In this document: positions 47,999-59,800 of the stretch, piece by piece
Position numbering within the stretch: the stretch's first letter is position 1
Layout: every line of letters begins with the position of its first letter
From: Alitta virens
Taxonomy: Eukaryota; Annelida; Polychaeta; Phyllodocida; Nereididae
Length of the DNA stretch: 64,000 nucleotides
Direction: 5' to 3'
NCBI GenBank assembly: GCA_932294295.1
Contig: OW028584.1
Location: 29,200,470-29,264,469, forward strand
Position numbers and translations under genes: made by a program
The notes under the pieces: generated by a model
What the model was told of the DNA's origin: nothing
What the model saw: only the letters and a program-made list of their open reading frames with translations
Database searches by the model: none

Positions 47999-48959
47999 AC
48001 ATGTGACATAAACATTAAAACATAAACGGCATTATATGAATGTTCACCCTGCCCTCTAGCGGGCTAATATGTCACAATATAATCATATATACAATCAAGC
48101 AAATATCTTTTCTATGGTAATTTGGTAGAATATAATAAACCATTTTGAGCTAATTAGATTCTCATGATATCAGATAATGTTGATGCTATTTAATTCAGTC
48201 TATCAATCCTGAGCACACGTCAATTGCCAATTGAAGAAGATACAAAAACCTAATTCTCTGCATTGACAAGCATCACATACTTCACCATTTGCAAACTCCA
48301 CAGAAATTGCAAGTTCATTTTTCCAATGTGATCTTAATCGTGATATTTAAATGACATTTCATGGATCATTCTCATGGCTTTCGCAGCAAATTAGATCATG
48401 TAATAAGGGCATAATAAGTGCGATCCCCCAATACCATTTTTAAAGCCAATTCAATGAATAAACATGGCTGAGTATACGCTGTATTGGGTAAAACGAATCC
48501 TTCAAAAGTCATCCGTTTCAAGACTAACCAGACAGAAGAAGGTGCATTTTGTTTCACTGAAAATTTAATGGAGATTTTTTGACTTTCTCTGCAAGAATTT
48601 CCAAATATATTTGTAGTTTATTTGCAAATACTAGTCCTGTGAATTAAAATAGAATAAAATTGGTCCTACTTATGACAACTATGTGGGATAGCGGAAAAAA
48701 TTTCGGATGATGAGTTTCGTTATACATTTATGCACTATTAAGGTGCAAAAAATGGGCAAATAATCTCCTCCTGCTTGTTTATGACTTCGTTAAAGCCTGA
48801 CTTTGCCTTGTAAGCGTGACTGACTGTATTCGTGACGTATTTTCAAATAGTCTTATATGGAAATAAAATATTCTTGATGCAGATTCAAAGCATCACTATA
48901 TATTGCAAGTAGCCAGGACATCACAGAACAGAGCAGCACCACACAGGGACACAAAAGAT

Positions 48960-49007
48960 GCTGCAGCAGCATCAGCAGCAGCAGCAAGGTCAGCTGCTGC
49001 TGCTGTT
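48960..49007. repeat. CAG then CTG trinucleotide runs (inverted)
   Basis: Adjacent cagcagcatcagcagcagc and ctgctgctgctgtt runs form a potential hairpin. The plus-strand frame through it (48958-49185) starts with poly-Gln and poly-Leu and is probably spurious. Confidence 0.7.
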
Positions 49008-50388
49008 GTCCAATGATGGATGGCCAAAAGCCTTCAGCTGCATGGCTGCTGCTGCAGCTTTACATCTCTTCTTGCACGATCTACTTTCTGAGGCGGAGGG
49101 ACACCACTCTAGAGAAATGTCTGCAATGCCCACTCACATACTGCCACCTACTGGGTGCTCTAGGAATCTCCATCATCTATATTGATGTAAATTGAGCAAT
49201 ATGATATACAATGTAACATTTTATGATTTGTTGTGCTTTATTAACTCATATGACAAGTTATTAGCCTTAACATTCCTTGTACAATTCCTGAACTACTTCT
49301 ATATCTTGTTTTTTCTGTTTTTCTCCTCTTTTGTCTTGTGTATAGTTTTGTGCCAAGACAACAATGGAAGCTAGCTAATAATTAATTATTTACGGAAGAA
49401 CCCTGGTTTAAAAGAAACGATTTTGACCTAGAGCTCAGCTTCACTTCTTTTTCATAACCAACAATGCAAAATTTTCCAATTTGTTAGGAAAGAAAAAATT
49501 CATTGACACATAACTTGATTATTATTGATACAATCAGAACTGCAACAACACAGGACTGCAATGAACATTCATGAGGTACTTTTCTGTGTATCGCCATTTT
49601 GGCACAGTAACAGACTGTCTACTTGTCATTGAACAAAATGGCAATTCGAAGGTCGTCTGTTACACCATGCTTCAGAAAAAATCTACCCAAAAAAAACGGA
49701 TGTTTTACGGACAAAGAGTGAAAAGAAATCAGCAACAGCACATACATATTTCAGCTGCGAGGAAGGTCATTTTGTGACCTTGACTGATAACAGCAAGTAT
49801 TTTTCCCAGAGCAGCTGACCAACTCCTAAACCACTATTAAGTTCACTTTAACAAACCTAACCTGCAGAAAATTGTGGTTTAACTAGACATTAAATCACAA
49901 TAAATACAGATCAAATTTAGGTTTTATTAATTTTACACACTAAACATAAGTTTGTCGTACATTTAGTGTATCATACAGTGACAGTCAGTTCTGTAGTTTA
50001 TTAAAATGAACTGCATCCAACAGATTGTCAAGAGACATAACCATTGAAACAAACTGTCAAGCATTGAATAGTGCATACTACCCAGCAATAGCACATACTA
50101 CCAAGCAATGACCCACAAAGCCTCACATATGATATGGCAGACAGACCTGACCCAGCAGTGGGCATACTGGGCAGGCGGGCAACCAACATTAGAGGCATTG
50201 AGTGCCTTGGCCGAATGTCCATTGGTGAAGCTTGCTAAGGCTTTACAGTGACCTGACAGTGCCCTATGGGGGATTGCTTGTCTACTTGGAGTGCATGCAG
50301 TGCTGCAGCAGTGTGCTGGCAAAAGCACCAGCAGGTTCATTCAGGACAAAGCAGTAGATCACCACCCTGCACCAAAGCACCCACATTG

Positions 50389-50390
<2 letters not shown>

Positions 50391-50437
<47 letters not shown>
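50391..50437. repeat. Uninterrupted CTG trinucleotide repeat, about 15-16 units
   Basis: A pure gct/ctg run of 47 bases. Encoded runs (poly-Leu or poly-Ala) in overlapping frames are artefacts. Confidence 0.95.
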
Positions 50438-50438
<1 letters not shown>

Positions 50439-50654
50439 AGTGATGATGCTGTGATGTGGCTGTGAGAGATGCTATGAGGATGGTAGTGGATGGTACTGAT
50501 TCTGTACTGATGCAGTATTGGGCTGACATAATGGAGTGAACGACAAAGGTGATCTGGCAATGATTTTAATGGATGGGTGGCACAGAATCACAGATAAAAA
50601 TGTCACAGAAACCTATCACTTGATACAATAGCATCGCATTGTATCATCCTAATG

Positions 50655-50770
50655 TTAATATAAATAGTCTGTAGTTTAGTCGCCTTATAAATATAACCTC
50701 CTCTTTCAGGCAGACGTAATGATGAGATGACTCAGATGAGGCTTGAAGTCCATACCACCTTTAAAATTAG
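50655..50770 (+). repeat. Dispersed repeat family A, copy 5
   Basis: gtctgtagtttagtcgcctt, ggcagacgtaatgatgagat and cttgaagtccataccacc follow the family order. Confidence 0.65.
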
Positions 50771-51589
50771 CCCAGTAGTTGACATGTGTATGGTCCCAAC
50801 ACTTGGTTAGCAAAATTTGACGAGAAAGGCATCCGAAACTTTTGAAGAGTGACTCATTTAACTCATCGCTTCAGAAACACGGATATTGTTCTAAGCACCA
50901 CTTCTTCGTGGTCTCCTGACTCCAATACAAGTCTATATTGATTACAGAGTGTCTCATTTTTCTCTCTCTCTCTCTCCTTCTAGAAGCCAAACTCCTAAAT
51001 CCATCACAGCAACACCAGACACAAATTCATCTTGCTTGAAATGAAATGCTCACTTGGCCTTGCTTGTCAATGTGTCAACAAAGACTGCTTAGATATAAAG
51101 CAGCGTTGGATTCAAGTTAAATTGCTATTTCTGAGTGATTTCTCAGATGGTTGTCATAACTTTGCAAGGAAAAGAATCACTTGAGAAATTCCTGCTTTGT
51201 TATGCCAAGATGTCATATAACAATCCCCCTGAGGATTCCTTGGTAAGAATAATGTCAAAACTTAGATTACTTCCTACAATTTCCTTACAATTTTCTTTTC
51301 TCACAGACTAGAACAACTGTAGAACTAGATTTGTAAATCTACAGCATAGATAGTTCTAATGCAGCACAATCTGCAGACGACATTTTATCCAATGCTATTG
51401 ATGCTGGCAGGGATTTCCCAAGTACTAAAACAGCATGTCCATAAAAGGAGATTGCTTGCAAAACCAATGTACATCTTACATCTAAGGCATCAATGATGTG
51501 ATAACAGCATATTACAATACCTACTTAAAAGAATAGAAGAGTGCAGCCCTCCTATTAGGCAAGTCATTGCCACTTAATGTGGCTGAATG

Positions 51590-51800
51590 AAGGGATGAGA
51601 GAGTCTGAAGCATTCGATAGACATTCACCATACGGATGGGGTCTTTACTTGCCTCAGCATAGACAACGTGTACAAGTAACCTCATGTGAGAATAACATCT
51701 AGCGAAACTGTAGTTTATCTGCAGGAACATCCCATATCATATAGGTGGGTTCTTCAGTTGCCTCAGCATAGACACCGATTACAAGACACCACACAAAAAT
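51590..51800 (+). repeat. Dispersed repeat family A, right-half fragments
   Basis: ggatggggtctttacttgcc with tcagcatagacaacgtgtac at 51635, and a second ggtgggttcttcagttgcc with tcagcatagacaccgattac at 51745. These are two partial right halves in tandem. Confidence 0.55.
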
Positions 51801-52195
51801 TGCACGTTTATAAGACGGTTACTGCTACATAGCCTGTCTGGAGGATCTGAACTTGAATTTACCTGAGAAGCAAAGAACTACATCAACACTTCAGCCTATA
51901 AGATGTGCACTTGTTCATTTACGACTCTTCAGCATGTTAAGTCTGTCTAGACAACACCGATGCATGCAATTCGCTGGCAGACTCCAGAGATGCTCAGCAG
52001 CCTTATGACCTTTTTATGAATGGAAAACCCAGACCATGGACAACATGTCCACAAGCTGCAGTGTTTAATATCACCACCTTGGCTCCTGTGATCCCTTTGA
52101 TTTATTAAGCATGAATGTCAATTAATTTGATCAGACATAAAGCTCTCCGCTTTTCCCACAAGAAACCACTACGGTTACAATTTGTCTGCGCGGAG

Positions 52196-52267
52196 TGATG
52201 ATGGTGATGATGGTGATGATGGTGATGATGGTGATGATGGTGATGATGGTGATGATGGTGATGATGA
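52196..52267. repeat. Tandem 9-bp repeat (GATGATGGT)n
   Basis: About eight nearly perfect 9-bp units. Confidence 0.95.
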
Positions 52268-53300
52268 ATCAGCCAAAAGGACCAGGGTGGCCCTCGGTCG
52301 CAATAAACTGCATAAGGATGGCACAGGGATTGTACTACAATAGCATACTTATAATGCTAGTGAAGTAAAAGGAATACGGTTTGAACTCATACACCCAAAA
52401 TCACTGCCATCGAAGCCACTATACTGACCACTTGACCACTCCATTCCACCAACACAAAACACTTCATCGTACAGAGCCAGCATCCATAGAAACCACTCCG
52501 GATAGATTTCGCCATATTGGTTTCTACAGACCTTTTCAGTTCAGTCTACTCAGAGAGGAAAAACTAAAAGCGAGGGGAATCAAAAGAACCGACCGAAGGC
52601 CATGGGGATTGATACTGAGCAACACAAGGACTGGGATGAATCCAGAGCTGAGCAAGAACAGCGACAGATCGTATTGAACATTTATGAGTGATGAGAAAAA
52701 GCCACCCATCTGTTCATACAGAGAGGAGAGACCAGTAGGCATCATACAGCTTTAACAATCCCAAAAGAATTTAAACTAAGCTTATAACATCACTAATCCC
52801 ATCTGCAAATGCAATATATATTTGAAAACTAAGAAGTAATGGAACTGGTCCATATCAAGCTTTGTATCTCTAGTTCTACTACAGCAATTAATGCCAATTA
52901 TCACATATCTATACACCAAGGTCCTGGAATATAACCTCAGACAAGATATTGTTTTACAGTGTAAATTGCAAAGAGGGTTCTTTAACAGAATTGTTCCATT
53001 AAATGATTCCCTCAATATAAGCTCAAACACAACATTTGGTCATTTATGTAATCAATCTATTTATTATTATGTTCAAAGTTTCAAAGCACTTGGAGTCATA
53101 TATACAGAGACATTCTAACACACCAACATATTGCTATTGAATTATATATAGAACTTAAAAGTATTTGAATGAGCTTGTACTACCTTGCTTTTCTCAGTGC
53201 TATTAAACCACTGTGCCACTGCTAGCCCCACTAATCACAAAAGGCTCAATAAGCTGTAAATTCATTGGTGTCCCCTGAAGCTTATTAGTATTTGAATAAA
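52268..53300. other. Non-coding stretch
   Basis: A 98-residue plus-strand frame (52381-52677) has no recognised similarity or splice context. A gtttgaactcat B-box-like motif lies near 52380. Nothing else supported. Confidence 0.4.
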
Positions 53301-54305
53301 TTTGCATTGCCATGGTTTTTCTCAGCATTATAACAGCATTATAAGGAAGTGGCAGGCAGACTCATATCTGCAGTGCTCAAAACAGCAAGAGCCTGAGGAC
53401 ATCAGGCTACTGACTGCTGCAGCTGCTGATGTTGAGTATTATGATGCCATATTGGATGCTACTGGTGCTGCAGCTGAACCAAGCAAGTCTCTCCTCCATC
53501 AGCAGCAGCAGCAGCTCAAGATGATGATCATGATGGAGAGGGATGCTGGATGCTAAGATGTTGAAAGCCGAGATGCTTTCGAGAATGACTCGCTGCTGCG
53601 GCTCCCAAAATGGCTTGACCACCAATGGCGGAGACCACAACAGGGATGAACAGCAAGTGCAAACAGGCCATAAATATTTATATAAAACCCAATCAAATGT
53701 CCTTAAGTAGTTTGCACCAACCTAATGCTGTATAGTGTATACCTCATAGAACTGCCAAAAAGGAAGGTGGATGTAATGATGATATGACAAAGCTGCAAAT
53801 CAAGTTATCAAAGCTTGAAAAAGTTCTGCACCCTATTGGCATGATACTGCACATTTGTACACATTAAGGCCATATATGTGGGACTTAGTATTTGCTTAGG
53901 TATAGCTAGTTTAGTTTTCAATTAGCAATAAGGCGACGACTTTTTGATCTTTCGTTTCTCGACACCGCCGGCCAAACTTTTGCAGTGCCGCTCAATTAAT
54001 AAATCAACAATTGTCTGGGCAAATATGTGTATTGCATCTCAAAGTATCACATCACCTGTGTTAATTTATGAAGAAAAAAAAAAACCACCTTCTGGGATTT
54101 TTTTTTTATTTTTCGACCGACCGTCTCATGAAAAATGGTCCGAGAAAGTTCCGAGAATCGGGGCCTCGATTGGTTAAGGTACTACCATTGCACATGATGG
54201 ATTAAAAGGTACTACCACTGCGCAGTATAAACACTTAGTCCAGAAGATAACAAATTCCCCTTTCATTTGAACAGTATTATAATCTACCCTTTGATTATGG
54301 TCATA

Positions 54306-54385
54306 TACAGGCCTAGACTGGGACTTGAAACCAGGATTCCAGACAAGAACCAATGGCTTTGCCACTGAGCCATCTAGTTGATCCA
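54306..54385 (-). repeat. tRNA-derived SINE-like segment
   Basis: On the minus strand a matching A box TGGCTCAGTGG (54362-54372) is followed by the B-box-like GGTTTCAAGTCCC (54320-54332). Order and spacing fit a pol III internal promoter. The arms do not pair as a functional tRNA. Confidence 0.55.
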
Positions 54386-54389
54386 GCTG

Positions 54390-55550
54390 AATATGAGACA
54401 ACTTCATCAAAGCTAATAACTTCCGAAGAGATTTCAAATACTCAAATAAATTTAAACAAGAACCATTTCATTATAACAATTCCAAACAACCAGGTTTCAA
54501 GGCTAATAACTCATTACGACATAATTGGCAAATCGAATCAGTCAAATTCAATTGCACGATTACCTTCTGGAGTTCTCTCCAACAAAATTTACATAAAGAT
54601 GATTTGTGAGAATAAGATTATCAACATAAATACTAATTTAGGCAATCATTGTTCATAAAAATGCATATGAAAGCTGACCATAATCTTGGTAAAATGCTGT
54701 AGTTATCACTGATACAGAAATAAATAGTTAGTATCAAATTGATTAATAGGTGATTCCCTAAATTAACTACTTTTCAGCTTTGTCTTGTTTTAAATATTCC
54801 ACTGTGCTTACTACAAGAAGACCAGCCTCAAATATTGTTAAATTATGACCAACTAAACCTTTCTTTCTCAAAGAATCTTCTTCATGGAGCTTTAGAATCT
54901 ACCGTAAATACCCAATCACAAACCGGGTCTGATTACGAACTAATTTTCGATTAAACACCACAGGCACTTCATCCTTGAAGAAAAAATGCAACAAATCACA
55001 TTTTTAATCTGGATTGACACTGGTTTCGAATTCCTATTGGCATCACAAATAAAATCTTCCCTAAAATATTAAAAGTTCAAGTTTGTAATTGCGCACTTAC
55101 GATACGCACCCTCTCTTTAGCCACAGAGCTCTCTAATGGAATTAGATTTCCACGATTTCTTAATCTCACACTCTAGATTCAATTCAAAACTTGCAGAATC
55201 CCCCCAAGGCCTTCAATCATCATCTGATATTTTCCAGAAACATTTTGTTGGCTTACTATAGAAAACATGAGGCTCTTTTGAGCATGATATATTTCTCAAT
55301 TTTCTTTCCCTACAAATGATCTGATTTTGAAACCACTCAGAAGTGCTCAGTGTTTTACTTCCATAAATTGGTTTCCACTTATAGAGTCTCACAGCCAAGG
55401 ATGGTCTAATAATAAGATATATATATATATACTTAATCGACTAATCATGCAATATTTTAAGCGAAACCTTCTAATAATGCTAAGCCCACTTTTTGTAACC
55501 ATGGTAACTGCAAACAGGTATTGGAAGAAGCAACTATCAGAATGTTGAAA
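54390..55550. other. Non-coding AT-rich stretch
   Basis: Nothing recognised apart from a short (TA)n run near 55421-55431. Confidence 0.4.
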
Positions 55551-55588
55551 CTATCCTATCCCATCCTATCCTATCCTATCCTGTCCTC
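55551..55588. repeat. TATCC pentanucleotide microsatellite
   Basis: About seven tatcc/catcc units. Confidence 0.9.
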
Positions 55589-55864
55589 CATGGAGGCCCT
55601 CCTCATTTGTATATATATAAACCTGCATACAAGTGAAAACAAAGAATCTGACTCCGCTGTCCTAAAAAATTTTATGAATTGATCCATTTGCTGTTTCACT
55701 AATTGAGCTGTATTTTTATCTCTTTTCTGGTATATTCGAGTGCACAGGAATAATTACCTCAATCATACGCATAATTAAATGCCAAAACCACTAGCAGTTG
55801 ACTCCTTTATTATATAGCAGCTGCTGTAGCCTTGACTCCGTAACAAGTGACTCCATAACGGTTA

Positions 55865-56533
55865 AGGGGGTTTCACACATAGCCGGATCAAACGCCGGAG
55901 CGTCACGGAGGTCAACTCCGGAATACTCCCGCATACTCCGGGGAAAGCCGTATAGACATCGTGTTCATGTCTGGGATTGTCCGTCATTGTCCGTCATTGT
56001 CCGGGGCGCTCCGGGAGCACCTTGGGACTCCGGGGGAAAAAATTAAACATGTTTAATTTTTCATGCCGGAGTTCCCGGAGTAATTTAATCCGTGTAGATC
56101 CGTGTAGATCCGTGTAGATCCGTGTAGACCCGTGTAGACCCGTGTAGACGCCCAGTAGACTCCGCCGATCTCCGTATTGACTCCGGCATGTCTCCGGCTA
56201 CATCCGGCGTCAACCGGGCATGAATATTTCGCCGCCATTAACGCCGGAGAGTACAAGGAGCCACAACGGATCCACACGAATGAACACGGTGTAAAGACCG
56301 GTGATATCCGCGAAGGCACCGTGAAAATCCGGTTCACTCCTCACTCTAAACGGGACAGTCGTGTTAGCGCCGTGTTGCTTCTTGTTGAGACCGTATTGAT
56401 ATCGTGTACACATCGCCAAACATTTATTTTTTGTTGACATTTAACAGCTCTTTGATCCCGGAACCCCCCGGAGGTAATAAAATGTTACTCCGGGACGCTC
56501 CGGCGTTTGATCCGGCTATGTGTGAAACCCCCT
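55865..56533. mobile_element. Harbinger-like MITE with 40-bp perfect terminal inverted repeats
   Basis: Left end AGGGGGTTTCACACATAGCC then GGATCAAACGCCGGAGCGTC is matched base for base by the right end for 40 bp. TTA flanks both sides (55862-55864 and 56534-56536), the 3-bp target duplication typical of PIF/Harbinger. The 669-bp interior is GC- and CpG-rich, unlike its surroundings, and holds an 11-bp tandem repeat. No transposase motif. Perfect ends suggest recent insertion. Frames inside it are not genes. Confidence 0.9.
56089..56151. repeat. 11-bp tandem repeat inside the Harbinger-like MITE
   Basis: ccgtgtagatc units grade into ccgtgtagacc, about five to six copies. Confidence 0.9.
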
Positions 56534-56725
56534 TTACTCTATATCAGGAATGACTACGTAATGTCTTGCCACAAATGACTGCGAATGAGAAGCGAGCGAT
56601 TCATCCAAGGCCACTCCAATTTCATCAGGCTCAAGGACATGCGAAACGACTCAAGGACACACGAAACGGAGAATCTGAAACGGGAGAATCCGAAACGGGA
56701 GCATCCGAAACGGATCATCTTAACC

Positions 56726-56743
56726 AGCAGCAGCAGCAGCAGC
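56726..56743. repeat. Short CAG run
   Basis: Five to six CAG units, one of several such tracts between 47 and 59 kb. Confidence 0.85.
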
Positions 56744-57084
56744 ATCCGAAACAGCACCAGTAGCAGCAGCGACACATCAGAGGGACAAAATGATTCGTTT
56801 GATTGCTTGTCACAATGCAAGGTTATCTGCTGTCTCCGATGTCCTGGCAAAAATAAGGTCTCTTCAATTCTTGATGGGAAATTGGAAATAAAATAAAAAA
56901 TACAACAAGGAAACCAACAAAATGGGAGTAACAAAGCTCAGTGAAAGAGCAACTCTGAAGGTCAAGAATCGAAAGCATTAGCGGGTTTTCGGTATCACCA
57001 ACTTCTCGTCTGCCTGAAGAACAAGAATCGAGTCAAGGCCTTTGTCTTTTGTAGGTCTTTGCATAATCTCTCTGCATTGTTCTG

Positions 57085-57195
57085 CTACTGGCCTGAAGCT
57101 CAGTCACTTATATGACCAGCTGCCAGAGACAGATGTAATGATGAGATGTCAAAGAGCTCTTGGGAGTCCACACCAAGTTACCCATTAATCTCATG
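57085..57195 (+). repeat. Dispersed repeat family A, copy 6
   Basis: ggcctgaagctcagtcactt, atgaccagctgccagagaca, gtaatgatgagatgtcaaag, gagtccacaccaagttac. It ends about 30 bp before the minisatellite. Confidence 0.7.
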
Positions 57196-57223
57196 AAATT
57201 TACTGCTTCAAGACCAATCGGAC

Positions 57224-57613
57224 AAACTAAGGAAAAGTCTTTTTCCTTTCTATCCAAACTAAGGAAAAGTCTTTTTCCTTTCTATCCAAACTAAGGAAAA
57301 GTCTTTTTCCTTTCTATCCATACTAAGGAAAAGTCTTTTTCCTTTCTATCCAAACTAAGGAAAAGTCTTTTTCCTTTCTATCCAAACTAAGGAAAAGTCT
57401 TTTTCCTTTCTATCCAAACTAAGGAAAAGTCTTTTATCCTTTCTATCCAAACTAAGGAAAAGTCTTTTATCCTTTCTATCCAAACTAAGGAAAAGTCTTT
57501 TATCCTTTCTATCCAAACTAAGGAAAAGTCTTTTATCCTTTCTATCCAAACTAAGGAAAAGTCTTTTATCCTTTCTATCCAAACTAAGGAAAAGTCTTTT
57601 ATCCTTTCTATCC
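57224..57613. repeat. Minisatellite: six 32-bp then six 33-bp units
   Basis: Each unit contains AAGGAAAAGTC followed by TTTTTCCTTTCTATCC (first six, 32 bp) or TTTTATCCTTTCTATCC (last six, 33 bp). Unit starts are at 57229 plus multiples of 32 up to 57421, then every 33. The AAGGAAAA / TTTTCCTT pair in each unit is a small inverted repeat. Because 33 is divisible by three, the minus strand shows a false repeated open frame. Confidence 0.97.
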
Positions 57614-57639
57614 TCCTATGCATTGCCAAATTAATATGG

Positions 57640-57700
57640 CAGGCGTAATGATAAGTTGTTACTTGTCAGAGAGCTCTTTGAGTCCACACAATGTTACAAA
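57640..57700 (+). repeat. Dispersed repeat family A, copy 7 (core only)
   Basis: ggcaggcgtaatgataagtt and gagctctttgagtccacaca, lying just after the minisatellite. Confidence 0.6.
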
Positions 57701-58340
57701 GCAAGAGATTTTGCTTAAGTAAGCTTGTTTAACCAATTAACTGACTGGGTAACCATACAGATTGTGTTAAATGTCTGTTAACTGCTGATTCATTATTGAC
57801 ATTAAGGGCATATTCGCACCAATTAGGGGTCATTAGTCTCAGTCATTCGTTTCCAACACTTCCTATAAACAAGAGAGCCTCTCTGTGACTTCTAAAAGAA
57901 TCTGAGAAGGCCACACAAACCACAATTTGAATAGGAAACCCATTCATGCATTCACGGGCATAGAATTTGGAAACCTTATCAATCCAAAACAATGATATTT
58001 ACATTACAAATAAGATTGCCATTCAATTAACAATTTAAGGCAAATGAACCATTCACCAATTGTGGTCTTAATTGTGAGTGTCTACTGTAAATACGATTTC
58101 ATCAAATTCATCTTATTCATTAAGACACTGATCTAAACTGAATTAATCATTTCAATGAGCACCCCAGCATGGATGTGCATTTTAAGGCAATAAATCACAA
58201 GTTTAATCTCGTCTCAACACACAGTTGAAATATGAGAGTTATGCACAGCCCATGCAACATAAAGCATCGATACTGGTGGGGTATATTTTTCAAAATGTTC
58301 AATACCACGAGCATCTATAATGCATTCTATTGATGTAAGT
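57701..58340. other. Non-coding stretch
   Basis: No gene or repeat recognised. Confidence 0.4.
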
Positions 58341-58548
58341 GATGATACACTTGCTACTGCTGCTGGTGGTGATGCTGATGATGCTGAGAAAAATTATGAG
58401 TGTCACCTAAACACAATGGGAGCAAGTTGAAGCTGCTGCAGCAGTAGCAGTATGATCATGATGATGGCTGTGTGAAACACTGCTGCTGCATCACTGCATC
58501 ACTAAACAAAAGGATGCAGAGGCCATCCAGGATGGAGATGATGATGGC

Positions 58549-58752
58549 CAGCAGCAGCAGCAGCAGCAAACACACATTGAACACAACCAGCAGCTAACTC
58601 TCTCAGCATTGCCCAGATACTGATATTGATATCCAAAGGATGGCCAAAGCATCATTGGCTGCTATGCTATGCTTTGCTTTACTTCGCAGCATCCCAGCAG
58701 CAGCAGCAGCTAGGAGACAGTAGCATCAGTAACAGCAGCAGCAGCAGCAGGC
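58549..58752. repeat. Three CAG tracts
   Basis: CAG/GCA runs at 58549-58568, 58689-58709 and 58731-58752. No supported coding frame. Confidence 0.8.
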
Positions 58753-59379
58753 AGAAAGATGTCATTCATCCTGAATATTCATGTCTTTTGCAGAAGCTCA
58801 CCATCCTTGTCTTACATCGCTTAAGGTCTTGCGGTTGCTGTTCCAAGAATCTGATATGGCGACAATCAAAACAGATTTATAGCAAACGCCTAATCGCTTA
58901 TTAAAGTACTTATTGCAGGAAACTTTGATTTCATTTGGCTTTAACTCTCAGTTGTCAACTTGTTTAAGCAGTCATTTCGTTCTAAAGCATTCATTTAATT
59001 CTCAGTATCAATCAATTACAAATGAACACGGTAACAGAGTCAAGAGCATCTTCGACTTTCGTTCGTGAACCCAAACATCATCTTCAGGAAATGCATTATT
59101 CTGGTCACGAAAGTATATGCTATTTCTTCTTAGAATTTTATCAAGTGCTTTTGCTCAGACATAAGTCTGTGATGTTCAATTATAACTGCTTCAGTTCCTT
59201 TGCAGAAAGAGACATTAAATGACTTGTTCATAATTGAATTCTGTCCATTTCCTTCCTCCAATTAGCCACATGCTTCTTATCCTCTCGAATCGTATGTAAA
59301 GTTACATTATTACATACCACATTTGTTTAATTAGAACTTTGCAATCTGGGATTTTAATGGAAGCATTTCCTATAAATGT

Positions 59380-59800
59380 CTTAATGCTCCTGGATCTAAA
59401 GCGTCTGGAGCTTACTAATTAGCCAGTTTATAAGACCAGCAGCCAGAGGCAGACGTAATGATGAGATTATAAGGCTTGGAGTCCACATAGATGGCTTTCC
59501 TGTGTCCACACTACACAAAACAAAAGGTCGTTAAACTGACCAAGGGTAGTCATATATAGCACTCTAAGGTAGTCAGTATTAGACCGAAACATGCTTGTCA
59601 TTTGCAAGCATGATAGATGCGCTTCTCGACATGAGGCAGTTTGTCGGACTAAGTATAACTGCTTGTTGGTAATTCAGTGTCGTATATGACTATCATTTAG
59701 TCACTTTGACAGCCCTATGTTTACAGTGACCATGTCACTAATTCACCCATAGGTGGGGTCTTTTACTTGCCTCAGCATAGAAGCACATGTATAGACACCG
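59380..59800 (+). repeat. Dispersed repeat family A, copy 8, split by an insertion
   Basis: The left part (agccagaggcagacgtaatg, gagtccaca) ends near 59490. The right part (acccataggtggggtctttt then acttgcctcagcataga) resumes near 59740. The 250 bases between have their own inverted motifs (agtcatatatagcact / agtgtcgtatatgact), so a foldback element seems to have inserted into the repeat. Confidence 0.6.

Noticed and set aside
48958..49185. Poly-Gln/poly-Leu frame
   Set aside because: Driven by adjacent CAG and CTG runs. No further support.
52381..52677. 98-residue plus-strand frame rich in His/Thr/Arg
   Set aside because: No similarity recognised, no splice sites or conserved motif.
53940..54175. 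CpG-containing stretch considered as a BAZ2 promoter
   Set aside because: Motifs resemble repeat sequence near 14030 and there is no way to link it to a first exon from sequence alone.
56053..56440. Open frames of 76-94 residues
   Set aside because: They lie entirely inside the Harbinger-like MITE and overlap its 11-bp tandem repeat. No transposase motif.
57224..57613. CRISPR-like array of about 30-bp repeats
   Set aside because: Units are directly adjacent with no unique spacers, and the DNA is clearly from an intron-bearing eukaryote.
57355..57629. Repeated open frames with an 11-residue period on the minus strand
   Set aside because: They exist because the 33-bp minisatellite unit is divisible by three. 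No start context or similarity supports a protein.
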